From an uncultured Robinsoniella sp. (lineage in GTDB: Bacteria; Bacillota; Clostridia; Lachnospirales; Lachnospiraceae): a stretch of 64,000 nucleotides of DNA. The first letter of the stretch is position 1. Each line of letters opens with the position of its first letter. Location of the stretch: the NCBI GenBank assembly GCA_900540475.1, contig UQGG01000016.1, positions 68,973-132,972 of the forward strand, given 5' to 3'. Made by a program: the position numbers and the translations under genes. The notes beneath the pieces were generated by a model. It was not told where the DNA came from and made no database searches. It saw nothing but the letters and a program-made list of their open reading frames with translations. Below, in pieces: positions 44,912 to 53,523 of the stretch.

Positions 44912-45289
44912 ATGACAGCGAAATGCAGCAAGGGAGAACAAAAGCGTCTCCGGGAACAGGAAACAGTCAGTATGATGATTCGTCTATATTGCAGAAAAAA
45001 TCATAAAGTGGGCAATGACGTCAAGAGCAAGGGGGAAATCCTGTGCCCCGAATGTCAGGAACTTCTGGCTTATGCGGAGAAAAAAATACAGAGATGCCCG
45101 TTTATGGAAAATAAGACGTTTTGCAGTAACTGCCGGGTACATTGTTACCAGTCAGAAATGCGGGAGAAGATTCGGGATGTAATGCGGTTTTCCGGTCCCA
45201 GAATGCTTCTTTACCATCCGTTTATGGCATTGCACCATCTGTGGTGTACCCTGAGAGAAAAAAATAAGGAGGCAAAACGCCATGATTAA
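44912..45289 (+). CDS. YgbA_NO-family protein (nitrous-oxide-stimulated promoter family)
   Basis: Soluble protein of 125 residues with conserved cysteines: IRLYCRKNHK, LCPECQELLAYAEKKIQRCPF and FCSNCRVHCY, then MRFSGPRMLLYHPFMALHH. This Cys pattern and ending belong to the family named after a nitrous-oxide-stimulated promoter (YgbA in Escherichia coli, controlled by the NO sensor NsrR). It probably binds metal or a cluster and acts in nitrosative stress. Overlaps the next gene by eight bases. Confidence 0.85.
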   Translation: MTAKCSKGEQKRLREQETVSMMIRLYCRKNHKVGNDVKSKGEILCPECQELLAYAEKKIQRCPFMENKTFCSNCRVHCYQSEMREKIRDVMRFSGPRMLLYHPFMALHHLWCTLREKNKEAKRHD

Positions 45290-47030
45290 AACAAGATTAG
45301 TCGGATTGCTGGCGGAATCGAAAAAATATATTGTTCAAAATGTTTTATGGCAGTGGGTGGCTCTCATTGCTAATATAGCGGCAGCTATAACCATTGGAAA
45401 TTTAATTGAAAAGACATATCTGGGGATGCTTGACACGACTCTTCTGGCAGTGAGTGTCTGTATTTTAGCGGCATCTATACTCATTCGGTTTGGCTGTGAC
45501 AGGCTTGCCGCAAAAGCATCCTTTTGCGCAAGCAGGGATGTAAAGATCACGATCAGAGAGAAAATTTATGAAAAACTACTGCGTCTGGGAGCCTCCTATA
45601 AGGAAAAGATCTCAACTGCTGAGGTAGTCCAGGTATCGGTTGAAGGTGTGGAGCAGCTGGAAATATATTTCGGAAAATACCTGCCGCAGCTTTTTTACAG
45701 CCTGCTGGCACCGCTGACTTTATTTGCGGTATTGTCCTTTATCAGTTTAAAAGCATGTATTGTACTGCTTGTCTGTGTGCCGCTTATTCCGGCATCCATA
45801 ATGGGCGTTCAGAAATTTGCAAAAAAGCTTCTGAATAAATACTGGGGATCTTATACGGAACTTGGTGACAGTTTTCTGGAAAATCTTCAGGGACTTACAA
45901 CCCTTAAGATTTATCAGGCTGACGGGAAAAAAGCAGAAGAAATGGATCAAGAGTCAGAGCAGTTCCGCCGCATTACCATGCGGGTATTGACCATGCAGCT
46001 GAATTCCATCAGCGTGATGGATCTGGTAGCTTATGGGGGCGCTGCAATTGGTATGATCGTAGCAGTCCGTGAATATATAGGAGGTAATATTGGTTTAGCC
46101 GGGACGGTTACCCTGATATTACTGGCTGCTGAATTTTTTATTCCCCTGCGTGTCCTGGGATCTTTCTTTCATATTGCAATGAATGGAATGGCAGCCAGTG
46201 ACAAGATGTTCCGGCTTTTGGATCTGCCGGAAGCAAAAACAGGGGAAAAAGAAGTACCGGAGCAGGAGCATTCTATAAAATTCAAAGATGCAGGATTTTG
46301 TTACAACAGTGAGCGTAAGATTTTAGATCATATTAATCTGAATATATCCAAAGGGAGTATTGTTTCTCTGGTAGGTAATTCGGGATGTGGAAAGAGCACC
46401 CTGGCAGCGATTCTGACCAGCAGAAATAAAGGTTATGAAGGCAGCATTACCATAGGAGGCACGGAACTTTCGGAAATTTCAGAAGCAAGTCTGATGTCAC
46501 ATATTACCATGGTCGGGCAAAACAGTTATTTGTTTAAAGGTACGGTTGAAGAAAACCTGGCAATGGGTAATCCCAGGGCGTCCAAAGAACAGATGGATCA
46601 GGTATTAAAAGATGTGGATCTGTATGAATTCTTATATTCCGGTGAGGGATTGCAGACGAAGCTTCAGGAAAAAGCTTCTAACCTCTCAGGTGGGCAGCAG
46701 CAGAGACTGGCACTGGCACGAGCGTTGCTCCATGATTCGGAAATTTATATTTTTGATGAGGCAACGTCTAATATAGATGTTGAGAGTGAAGAACGGATTA
46801 TGTCAGTTATTTATGGACTTGCCGGACGAAAAACCGTTCTGCTGATTTCGCACAGGCTGCAGAATGTAGTTCCCTCGGATTACATCTATGTGCTTCAGAG
46901 CGGGAAAATTGCTGAATCCGGAACCCATGAGCATTTACTGGAAAATGCCGGAGTTTATGCAAAACTTTACGAAAATCAACAGCAGTTGGAACATTACCGA
47001 CAAAAGGAAGGAGCAGAGTATGCATCGTAG
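45282..47030 (+). CDS. ABC exporter, CydD-like half
   Basis: Half-transporter of 582 residues with six helices (to about residue 320) and an ATPase domain: Walker A GNSGCGKSTL, signature LSGGQQQRLALARAL, Walker B IYIFDEATSNID, H-loop LISHRLQ. Together with the next gene it forms a heterodimer of the CydDC type, which in other bacteria exports thiols or handles haem for cytochrome bd assembly. No cydAB genes are present here, so another substrate is possible. Confidence 0.85.
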   Translation: MIKTRLVGLLAESKKYIVQNVLWQWVALIANIAAAITIGNLIEKTYLGMLDTTLLAVSVCILAASILIRFGCDRLAAKASFCASRDVKITIREKIYEKLLRLGASYKEKISTAEVVQVSVEGVEQLEIYFGKYLPQLFYSLLAPLTLFAVLSFISLKACIVLLVCVPLIPASIMGVQKFAKKLLNKYWGSYTELGDSFLENLQGLTTLKIYQADGKKAEEMDQESEQFRRITMRVLTMQLNSISVMDLVAYGGAAIGMIVAVREYIGGNIGLAGTVTLILLAAEFFIPLRVLGSFFHIAMNGMAASDKMFRLLDLPEAKTGEKEVPEQEHSIKFKDAGFCYNSERKILDHINLNISKGSIVSLVGNSGCGKSTLAAILTSRNKGYEGSITIGGTELSEISEASLMSHITMVGQNSYLFKGTVEENLAMGNPRASKEQMDQVLKDVDLYEFLYSGEGLQTKLQEKASNLSGGQQQRLALARALLHDSEIYIFDEATSNIDVESEERIMSVIYGLAGRKTVLLISHRLQNVVPSDYIYVLQSGKIAESGTHEHLLENAGVYAKLYENQQQLEHYRQKEGAEYAS

Positions 47031-48678
47031 AAGCGGAATTAAAATTATGGGGAAATTGATCGGTCTGGTCAAACCACTCCTTCATGTGATGACAGCGGCT
47101 ATTTTCCTGGGTGTGGTGGGATATCTCTTTGCGATCTTTCTGACAATACTTGCAGGAGTGGGCATTCTCCATGGCCTGGGTGAGAAGAATCTGCTTTCGT
47201 TGACCGTTACTTTTGGTCTGCTTATCGCCTTTGCTATCTGTCGTGGAATCCTTCATTATGGGGAACAGGCTTGTAACCACTATATTGCATTTAAATTGCT
47301 GGCAATCATCCGCCACAAAGTATTCTCAGCCCTCAGAAAACTGGCGCCGGCTAAACTGGAAGGCAAAGATAAAGGAAATTTAATTTCCATTATAACAAGT
47401 GATATTGAGCTGCTGGAGGTATTTTATGCGCATACCATATCACCCATCGCCATTGCATTTTTAACATCTCTGTTTATGGCAGTTTTTATTGGATACTTTT
47501 ATCTTCCGGCAGGAATCCTGGCACTGGCTGGCTACCTGGCAGTGGGAGTCTGGCTTCCACTTTGGAATTCGAAGCGGGGTTCCGTAAGAGGTATGAAATA
47601 CCGCAATGATCTGGGAGAGATGAACAGTATTGTACTGGATAATCTCCGGGGGCTGCATGAAACCATTCAATATGGGCGAGGTGACGAGCAAAAGAAACAA
47701 ATGAGAGCACAGTCAGAAAAATTATCAAAGGAGCAGGAAGAATTGCAGAAAATGGAGGGCGGTTCCAGATCGGCTACCAATCTGGTGATCCTTTTATTTT
47801 CTTTTGGCATGCTTTTCCTGATGCTGTTTGCCTACACTTCAGGATACAGCGATTTTACCGGAGTCATTATCTGCACCATTGCTATGATGGGTTCCTTTGG
47901 ACCTGTTGCGGCGTTATCAAGCCTGTCCAATAATCTGAATCAGACACTGGCAAGCGGGGAGCGGGTATTATCACTTTTAGAAGAGGAACCGGAGATCAAA
48001 GAAGTAACGGGAAAAGCAGCAACCGGATTTTCCAACGTCAGCTGCAGGCAGGTTTCCTTTGCCTATGGCAAAGAAGAGATCTTAAAGGATTATTCCCTGA
48101 AAATGAAAGAAGGGGAGATCATCGGAATCTATGGAAAAAGCGGTTCCGGTAAATCGACGCTTTTAAAACTGCTGATGCGGTTCTTCGATGTGCAAAAAGG
48201 CAGTGTTAAAATTTCAGATAAAAATGTAAGGGATATTAATACATCTGACTTAAGAAATATGGAAAGCTATGTAACCCAGGAAACCTATCTCTTTCATGAT
48301 TCCATAGGGGCAAATATTGCAATTGCAAATCCAGGTGCCAGCAGAGAAGATATCATAGCGGCAGCAAAGAAAGCTTCCATCCATGAATTTATAGAAAAGC
48401 TGCCTGGGGGCTATGATACTCCTGTGGGTGAACTGGGAGATACACTGTCAGGAGGAGAACGTCAGAGAATTGGAATTGCCAGGGCATTTCTACACAACGC
48501 TCCCTTTCTCTTATTGGATGAGCCTACCAGCAGTCTGGACAGCTTAAATGAAGGCATTGTCCTGAAATCATTGCAGGAAGCCTGCAGGGAGAGAACCGTT
48601 CTTCTTGTGTCCCACAGGCAGTCTACGATGAATATTACGGACCGGGTGTATCGGATGACAGGTGACCGGGCGTCTTAG
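47020..48678 (+). CDS. ABC exporter, CydC-like half
   Basis: Second half-transporter, 552 residues: six helices and an ATPase domain with Walker A GKSGSGKSTL, signature LSGGERQRIGIARAF and Walker B FLLLDEPTSSLD. A longer frame to 46888 lies inside the previous gene; ATG 47020 with AAGGAG upstream is chosen, overlapping that gene by eleven bases. The tight overlap supports a heterodimer with the CydD-like protein. Confidence 0.87.
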   Translation: MHRRSGIKIMGKLIGLVKPLLHVMTAAIFLGVVGYLFAIFLTILAGVGILHGLGEKNLLSLTVTFGLLIAFAICRGILHYGEQACNHYIAFKLLAIIRHKVFSALRKLAPAKLEGKDKGNLISIITSDIELLEVFYAHTISPIAIAFLTSLFMAVFIGYFYLPAGILALAGYLAVGVWLPLWNSKRGSVRGMKYRNDLGEMNSIVLDNLRGLHETIQYGRGDEQKKQMRAQSEKLSKEQEELQKMEGGSRSATNLVILLFSFGMLFLMLFAYTSGYSDFTGVIICTIAMMGSFGPVAALSSLSNNLNQTLASGERVLSLLEEEPEIKEVTGKAATGFSNVSCRQVSFAYGKEEILKDYSLKMKEGEIIGIYGKSGSGKSTLLKLLMRFFDVQKGSVKISDKNVRDINTSDLRNMESYVTQETYLFHDSIGANIAIANPGASREDIIAAAKKASIHEFIEKLPGGYDTPVGELGDTLSGGERQRIGIARAFLHNAPFLLLDEPTSSLDSLNEGIVLKSLQEACRERTVLLVSHRQSTMNITDRVYRMTGDRAS

Positions 48679-48718
48679 GTATCCCGACTTAACATCCAGG
48701 TAACTTTAACGATCCTGT

Positions 48719-48756
48719 CTTACACTTTCTCCCGGTTGCCCGGCTGAAAGTGTAAG
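48719..48756. terminator. Hairpin between convergent genes
   Basis: Eleven-base stem CTTACACTTTC / GAAAGTGTAAG with a 16-base loop, between the CydC-like and GNAT stop codons. Short T runs only. Confidence 0.5.
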
Positions 48757-48760
48757 AAGT

Positions 48761-49207
48761 TTACAAGCATTTACATAAATAAACCATGTCTACCAACTGG
48801 ATGTCATTATCAAACATGGGGTGCTCGTAATTATCCGTGAAAAAGTTCGGAATCCGGTGAGAAATCTTAAAACCGTTTTTCTGGTAAAACTGTAAGATCC
48901 AGGGAATGTCCCCTGTTCCAACAAGCATGGCTGCGTATTTACCTCTGTAATGTGAAAATATATGTTCTAAAAGTTTGCTTCCATATCCTTTGCCATTCCA
49001 TTTATCATAAGTGGCTATATTTTTCAGTTCACACACATCATCACTTTCCCGGGAAACCACGCAGACACTTTTTAAGCCGTCATCATATAATGCAAACAGT
49101 TCACCCCGATATAAATATTTCTCTATCATTTTTACATCTTCATCTGCAAGAAGAAGAAGTTCCATAAAATTAATTTTTTCACAATCTGAAATTTTCGTTA
49201 TTTTCAT
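48761..49207 (-). CDS. GNAT-family N-acetyltransferase
   Basis: Acetyltransferase of 148 residues with the acetyl-CoA motif KWNGKGYGSKLLEHIF (Q/R-x-x-G-x-G/A pattern) and the later YQKNGFKISHRIPNFF. Acceptor unknown. GGAGGATTAA precedes the ATG on the minus strand. Confidence 0.88.
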   Translation of the reverse strand: MKITKISDCEKINFMELLLLADEDVKMIEKYLYRGELFALYDDGLKSVCVVSRESDDVCELKNIATYDKWNGKGYGSKLLEHIFSHYRGKYAAMLVGTGDIPWILQFYQKNGFKISHRIPNFFTDNYEHPMFDNDIQLVDMVYLCKCL

Positions 49208-49407
49208 TTAATCCTCCACAATTTTCAAACACAATCCGGGCACATATGCGCCGCCTAGGCACAGTTTTTCCTGCTTTTTGCGATGGGTCATTCCCCCTTT
49301 CCTATGATTTTATTATATAGATGGATATGGAATTTGGCAAGTTTTGTGTAATTTTAATATGGATCAGAAAGTTAGAAAAATTTCCGATTGAATCATACAA
49401 ATTAAAA

Positions 49408-49440
49408 GGAGGGCAGATGCTAAATGCCCATCTGCTCTCC
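49408..49440 (-). terminator. Terminator overlapping the end of the small gene
   Basis: GGAGAGCAGATG / CATCTGCCCTCC on the minus strand, followed by TTTTAATTT. The left arm encodes the last residues of the small protein. Confidence 0.6.
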
Positions 49441-49620
49441 TAAAATAATTGCTGCCAGTTTTTCTGCCAGATTTTTCATTAAGTTCAATTCGTTTTTAAA
49501 GCTTTGTTTTATTTTATGAATAGTGTTCTGCAGACTGAATTTCGGTCTGCAGCTTTTTTTGATCAAATCCTTTATCAGGATCTGAATGCCATATAGAAAT
49601 AATACAATACTAGTAAACAT
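49420..49620 (-). CDS. Hypothetical small protein
   Basis: Unrecognised protein of 66 residues: a hydrophobic N-terminus (SIVLFLYGIQILI) followed by a basic, amphipathic remainder (IHKIKQSFKNEL). AGGGGTGATTTT before the ATG and a terminator at its end support expression. It lies 55 bases downstream of the MarR gene on the same strand and might be its last cistron. Confidence 0.5.
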   Translation of the reverse strand: MFTSIVLFLYGIQILIKDLIKKSCRPKFSLQNTIHKIKQSFKNELNLMKNLAEKLAAIILGEQMGI

Positions 49621-49674
49621 AAAATCACCCCTTTACTGCCTGAATCATACTGTTTACTGGTTACGGTCATATTG

Positions 49675-50940
49675 CTATTCTTTATTGCTGTCTTTCATAT
49701 CTGAATCCTTAGTCATAGTATTTGTTTCAACTTCGATATCAGCTTTGTCTGTCTTTGTGATAGTATCGCAAGCATTGGTATCGGTATCTGTTTTGCCAGC
49801 CTCAGTATCCACATCGCCAGCTTCGCTCATCTTTTCCCAGTTTCTGGTGTATTTACATTTCAGTTCTTCAAAATCGCATTCCGGACAACGGTTTCCATGG
49901 CATCCCGGGTGTTTTGGACAGTCGAAGCTTTCGGAAAATTCCGGACGGTATGGAGCCTCCGGACGATCAGAGGATTGGAACTGTTCGAAATATCTGAAGT
50001 CGAAGTCATCCTCGTGTCCATGCCTGCCTGGATGTTCGCCATAACCGGAGATGTCATCCTGCTTATGCCTGCCGGGATGTTCCTCATAACCGGAGAAGTC
50101 ATCCCCCTCATGTCTGCCTGGATGTTCCGGGTAACCGGAGAAATCTTCCCGCCCCTGTCTGTCTGGGCGCATCGCGTATCCGCAAAATTCATTTCGCCCA
50201 TGTCTGCCCGGATGCTCACCATAGCCGGAGAAGTTATTCAGCCCCTGTCTGCCGGGATGTTCTCCATTACAGGGGACTTGTTCATGTCCATATCCCTCAG
50301 GACGTTCCGGGCGTTTCAGGGTACCCGGAAAACCGGGACGGCCTGTAAAGGAAGCCCTGGGATCGTGTCTGGATGCAAAGGGACCGCCAAATCCCTGTGA
50401 CCCTCCAAAATCCCGTTCCTGTTCGTGAGAGTGGCCGTGAGGATGGGAATGTGGATGACCGCAAGGTCTTCCATGCTCATGTTCCGGGATACCCATTTCT
50501 TCAAATGTTTTTTCCAGGGCATCGATGAGCCGTTCCAGGTAATCACTTAACACAGTCTGTTCTTCCTCACTGAGGCATGAGAAAATCTGGTTTACATCTT
50601 CTTGCTTCCCATCTAACTGTTCAGCGGCTTTGGCACCTTCCTCAGTAAGTTTGATATTCATGACCCGCCTGTCTTTTTCGGATGGTGTGCGTGTGATGTA
50701 GCCGTTTCGTTCCAGTTTACCCAGGAGTTCTCCCAGAGACTGGTTTCTCATATCCAAGAGATATCCCAGCTCCTTCTGGGTAATTTCAGGCTGTAGTTTT
50801 AAGAGTGAAAGTACACGTCCCTGTCCTTTATGAGGACTGGCAAAGGGTCCAAAGTTTCGAAAATAAGTGCCCTGATATCGGTGAAGAAGTGCGTCTGTTC
50901 TTATAAATAGTTCCATTAAATCTTTAAATTGTTCGCTCAT
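49675..50940 (-). CDS. MarR-family regulator with His-rich, repeat and Cys-rich extension
   Basis: Protein of 421 residues, about three times a normal MarR. Residues 1-148 are a MarR winged helix (QKELGYLLDMRNQSLGELL, TPSEKDRRVMNIKLTEEG). Then come a His cluster (154-172, eight His in HEHGRPCGHPHSHPHGHSH), six 15-residue repeats of GEHPGRHG-N4-FSGY type (226-313), a five-Cys segment (341-362, CPKHPGCHGNRCPECDFEE) and an acidic tail. The tail regions look metal-binding. Neighbouring genes are a CDF metal exporter and an MntR-like regulator. Its own promoter carries three GGTACC palindromes. A metal-responsive regulator or metal store is inferred. Confidence 0.85.
   Translation of the reverse strand: MSEQFKDLMELFIRTDALLHRYQGTYFRNFGPFASPHKGQGRVLSLLKLQPEITQKELGYLLDMRNQSLGELLGKLERNGYITRTPSEKDRRVMNIKLTEEGAKAAEQLDGKQEDVNQIFSCLSEEEQTVLSDYLERLIDALEKTFEEMGIPEHEHGRPCGHPHSHPHGHSHEQERDFGGSQGFGGPFASRHDPRASFTGRPGFPGTLKRPERPEGYGHEQVPCNGEHPGRQGLNNFSGYGEHPGRHGRNEFCGYAMRPDRQGREDFSGYPEHPGRHEGDDFSGYEEHPGRHKQDDISGYGEHPGRHGHEDDFDFRYFEQFQSSDRPEAPYRPEFSESFDCPKHPGCHGNRCPECDFEELKCKYTRNWEKMSEAGDVDTEAGKTDTDTNACDTITKTDKADIEVETNTMTKDSDMKDSNKE
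49996..50265 (-). repeat. 45-bp coding tandem repeats in the MarR gene
   Basis: Six imperfect 45-base units encoding 15-residue repeats (HPGRHG...SGY); the third is most diverged. They could expand or contract by slippage. Confidence 0.9.
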
Positions 50941-50986
50941 ATTTATGTTCTCCTTTCAATCTGAGTTCAAGTAATAGTAAAATACA

Positions 50987-51062
50987 AAGGTACCTTGATT
51001 TATATAATACAGGTACCTTTGTATTTTGTCAATACCTTTTTGAAAAAAAGTAAGGTACCTTT
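50987..51062 (-). promoter_or_regulatory. MarR promoter with three AAGGTACCTT sites
   Basis: Minus-strand TTGACA (51027-51032), 17-base spacer, TATTAT (51004-51009). GGTACC palindromes centre near 50991, 51014 and 51057: after the -10, between -35 and -10, and upstream. This fits autorepression by the MarR protein. Confidence 0.75.
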
Positions 51063-52275
51063 ATAAAATGGGCTTACTTTCGGTTAAGAGTGGTTTTTTT
51101 ACCGGAGAAGCAATGAGAAACTTAGTGATTACATGAGAGCTATTGTCAAGGGAATACACAGCTTTACAAATATTTTCATGGAGCTGCAGTTCTTTTTTGC
51201 AGATTTTCCAGGAACCGCAAATAGTTATCAGGACGTTTGTATAAGGAGCCGCGTTTATAAAATGCAGATCTTTAATCCGTGCATTTTCATCGAAGGAGCA
51301 GATGATATCTTCAACTGCATTTTTTATAAGGTTGTGCAAACCGTTGTCCGGAGCTAAAAAGTCTGTCTGTATGGTGGCAGTACAGTTCAAGTTCTGGTAA
51401 AGATCATAGGAAATATTTTGTGCTGCTGTATACAAATCAACACTGTTTTGCCCGTCAGCGCCTGTAATGTGCATGGAGACTGCATATTGACCCATGCCGT
51501 AATCATGGATCGTCAGGTTACGGATACTGTGAACTTGGGGATACTGCATAACCAGTTCTGTAATTTTATCAGAAAAGCCGTTGTCTGGTGAATGTCCCAT
51601 GAAACGGTCAGCCGTTTCCGTGATGGACTTTATAGCTGAAAGCATGATAAATACTGATACCAGCAGGGTACACCAACCATCAATATGCCAGCCGGTAAAG
51701 TGCTCGGTTACCAGGGCTAAGGTAATTGCAGCCGTGGATGCCATATCACTGATGCAGTCAGTGGCAGCAGCTTTCATGGATGCAGAAGATATTTTTTTGC
51801 CAATGTTTTTGTTGTAAAGATACATATAGAATTTTATGAGAATGGAAGCAAGGAGCATAAATAATACCGGTCCGTTAAACGTGATTGGCATTGGTGACTG
51901 TATAGCTGTTACAGAATCTTTTGCTAATGCCGTGCCCATGAAAAAAACAGCCAGACCGGATACAAATCCCATCAGCCATTCATAACGTCCATGTCCAAAC
52001 TGATGGTTTTCTCCAGCGCCCATTCCGGCGAGACAATAGCCCAGAAAGGATGCGCCGCTGGTGAGGGCATCTGATAGATTGTTAAATCCATCGGCGATAA
52101 TGGCAGAAGAAGAGCTGACCGTACCAAAAAACAGTTTTGCAAGAAAAAGAAGGGTATTAAAAAAGATACCGGCTATACTGCATAATTTTGCATATGCCTT
52201 CTGCACAGACGGCTTAGATATGCACGCATTGTCTTTAATCAGATACTGTATCAGATATGTAATCACTTGGATCAC
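51061..52275 (-). CDS. Cation diffusion facilitator (CDF) metal exporter
   Basis: Metal:proton antiporter of about 404 residues with six helices; metal-site elements are ADGFNNLSDALTS (D..N/D motif), HQFGHGRYEWL and ATDCISDMAST. A cytoplasmic C-terminal domain follows (HSIRNLTIHDYGMGQYAVSMH, in part). An ATG further upstream (52356) would overlap the MntR-like gene deeply; a GTG at 52273-52275 with AAGGA nearby is preferred, overlapping that gene by 41 bases. Zn, Mn or Fe export is possible; the MntR-like partner favours Mn. Confidence 0.87.
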   Translation of the reverse strand: MIQVITYLIQYLIKDNACISKPSVQKAYAKLCSIAGIFFNTLLFLAKLFFGTVSSSSAIIADGFNNLSDALTSGASFLGYCLAGMGAGENHQFGHGRYEWLMGFVSGLAVFFMGTALAKDSVTAIQSPMPITFNGPVLFMLLASILIKFYMYLYNKNIGKKISSASMKAAATDCISDMASTAAITLALVTEHFTGWHIDGWCTLLVSVFIMLSAIKSITETADRFMGHSPDNGFSDKITELVMQYPQVHSIRNLTIHDYGMGQYAVSMHITGADGQNSVDLYTAAQNISYDLYQNLNCTATIQTDFLAPDNGLHNLIKNAVEDIICSFDENARIKDLHFINAAPYTNVLITICGSWKICKKELQLHENICKAVYSLDNSSHVITKFLIASPVKKPLLTESKPIL

Positions 52276-52645
52276 CTGTTCCTTTCTTAACCAGAAGCTT
52301 CTGCAAGGCACACAATGTTTCATCACTGATGATGTGTTCCATACCCCCGGCGTCACGTGCTGCTATGTCCAGGGGGATTTCCAGAAAATCAGCTAAGAAA
52401 TCAAATATGGTTGAAAATCGTTCATAGATTCCAACGGCCGCATATAAGCCTTTTTCCGTCAGGCATACATTGTTATCATTCACAGCGACAAACCCATCCC
52501 TGGCAAGATTTTTAAGCATACGGCTCACGCTTGCTTTTGTGAATCCCAGGCGTTCAGCAATGTCAACAGAGCGCACGACAGACTGTTCCTGATGAAGCAG
52601 AAAGATGGATTTAAGATAATTTTCTCCGGAGTACCGCAAACCCAT
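52235..52645 (-). CDS. MntR/DtxR-family metal regulator
   Basis: Regulator of 136 residues: winged helix (RSVDIAERLGFTKASVSRML) and DtxR dimerisation domain (AARDAGGMEHIISDETLCAL), no SH3 domain, as in MntR. A GTG start three codons upstream exists; the ATG at 52645 with AGGTGG five bases before is chosen. First gene of a unit with the CDF exporter. Confidence 0.9.
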   Translation of the reverse strand: MGLRYSGENYLKSIFLLHQEQSVVRSVDIAERLGFTKASVSRMLKNLARDGFVAVNDNNVCLTEKGLYAAVGIYERFSTIFDFLADFLEIPLDIAARDAGGMEHIISDETLCALQKLLVKKGTGDPSDYISDTVSD

Positions 52646-52672
52646 ATAGACCACCTACTTTCGTTATTATTT

Positions 52673-52740
52673 AGTGAGTAAATTTCTTCACTCAGATAAT
52701 ACTATGCATTCCCGGATTTGTCAATGAATAAATTCACTCA
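52673..52740 (-). promoter_or_regulatory. MntR-like promoter with two operators
   Basis: Minus-strand TTGACA (52719-52724), 17-base spacer, TATTAT (52696-52701). AGTGAGTAAATTTCTTCACT (from 52673) and TGAATAAATTCACTCA (52725-52740) are related inverted repeats after the -10 and just upstream of the -35. Confidence 0.7.
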
Positions 52741-52750
52741 TAATTTTAAA

Positions 52751-52796
52751 ATAAAAATACACCTGTCAGTTTAGCTGAAAACAGGTGCATTTTTAT
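52751..52796. terminator. Bidirectional terminator
   Basis: ATAAAAATACACCTGT pairs with ACAGGTGCATTTTTAT; T runs on both strands. Ends the TetR transcript. Confidence 0.8.
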
Positions 52797-52816
52797 TTAC
52801 ATAAGCTTGAATTGTT

Positions 52817-53494
52817 TTATAATTTTCCAAATGAAGATACTGGAAATTCCAGTACACGTGCAAACATATCATATATAAATAAAAGAAAATTTTCCATGTA
52901 AGCAGATGTATCTTTTGCAGCGGGTATCCGTTTATGAAAGGTGTGAACCAGACCGTAGATCAAAAAATGGGTGGTTGCCGGAATGTCTTTGCAATGAAAG
53001 ATTCCTTCTTTTGTTCCCTGGTCAATAATGGGCAGAAGCAGAGTGTACCATTGGTCCGCTACGTGGTCTAAATGGATTGCCCGAATGTCGGTTTCTTCAT
53101 GATACCGGGATTCAAATTGCTGATGTGACATAGAAAAATCAAAAATACGTTTTATAAATATCTGAAGTTTTTCTATTACCGGGGTATCCGCTGAGTTGGG
53201 AACTTTTATCTGTTTAATTGCCTTACTGGCATAAAGCTCCGAAGCGGCTGCGAATATCTCTGTTTTGGATTTAAAATAGCGGTAGCATAGTCCGGGAGAT
53301 ACATTCATTCTGTCTGTAATATCCTGCACATTCGTATTGTCATAGCCTTTTTCAGCAAGAAGTTCCAGCGCAGTTTCAATAATTTCCTGCCGGCGTTCTT
53401 CCGGTTCTTTGGAGATACGTGTTCTTCTGGGACTGTTCGGGGCACGTCGCAGGGACCGTCTGCCTCTGTTATCAAATTCTTCAGAATGTTTCAT
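52817..53494 (-). CDS. TetR-family regulator
   Basis: Regulator of 225 residues with a basic N-terminal extension (RRSLRRAPNSPRRTRISKE), a TetR helix-turn-helix (LLAEKGYDNTNVQDITDRMNVS in part, SPGLCYRYFKSKTEIF) and an all-helical ligand domain. It follows the Rep-like gene after 29 bases on the same strand; the pair is probably an operon. Confidence 0.92.
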   Translation of the reverse strand: MKHSEEFDNRGRRSLRRAPNSPRRTRISKEPEERRQEIIETALELLAEKGYDNTNVQDITDRMNVSPGLCYRYFKSKTEIFAAASELYASKAIKQIKVPNSADTPVIEKLQIFIKRIFDFSMSHQQFESRYHEETDIRAIHLDHVADQWYTLLLPIIDQGTKEGIFHCKDIPATTHFLIYGLVHTFHKRIPAAKDTSAYMENFLLFIYDMFARVLEFPVSSFGKL

Positions 53495-53523
53495 GGGTTT
53501 ACCTCATTTAAGTAGTCGTACTT

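Noticed and set aside
48719..48756. Riboswitch-like structure between the CydC-like and GNAT genes
   Set aside because: It is a simple hairpin between convergent stop codons, best read as a 3' end.
49996..50265. CRISPR-like regular repeats of 45 bases
   Set aside because: The units are in frame, encode a degenerate 15-residue repeat and have no unique spacers.
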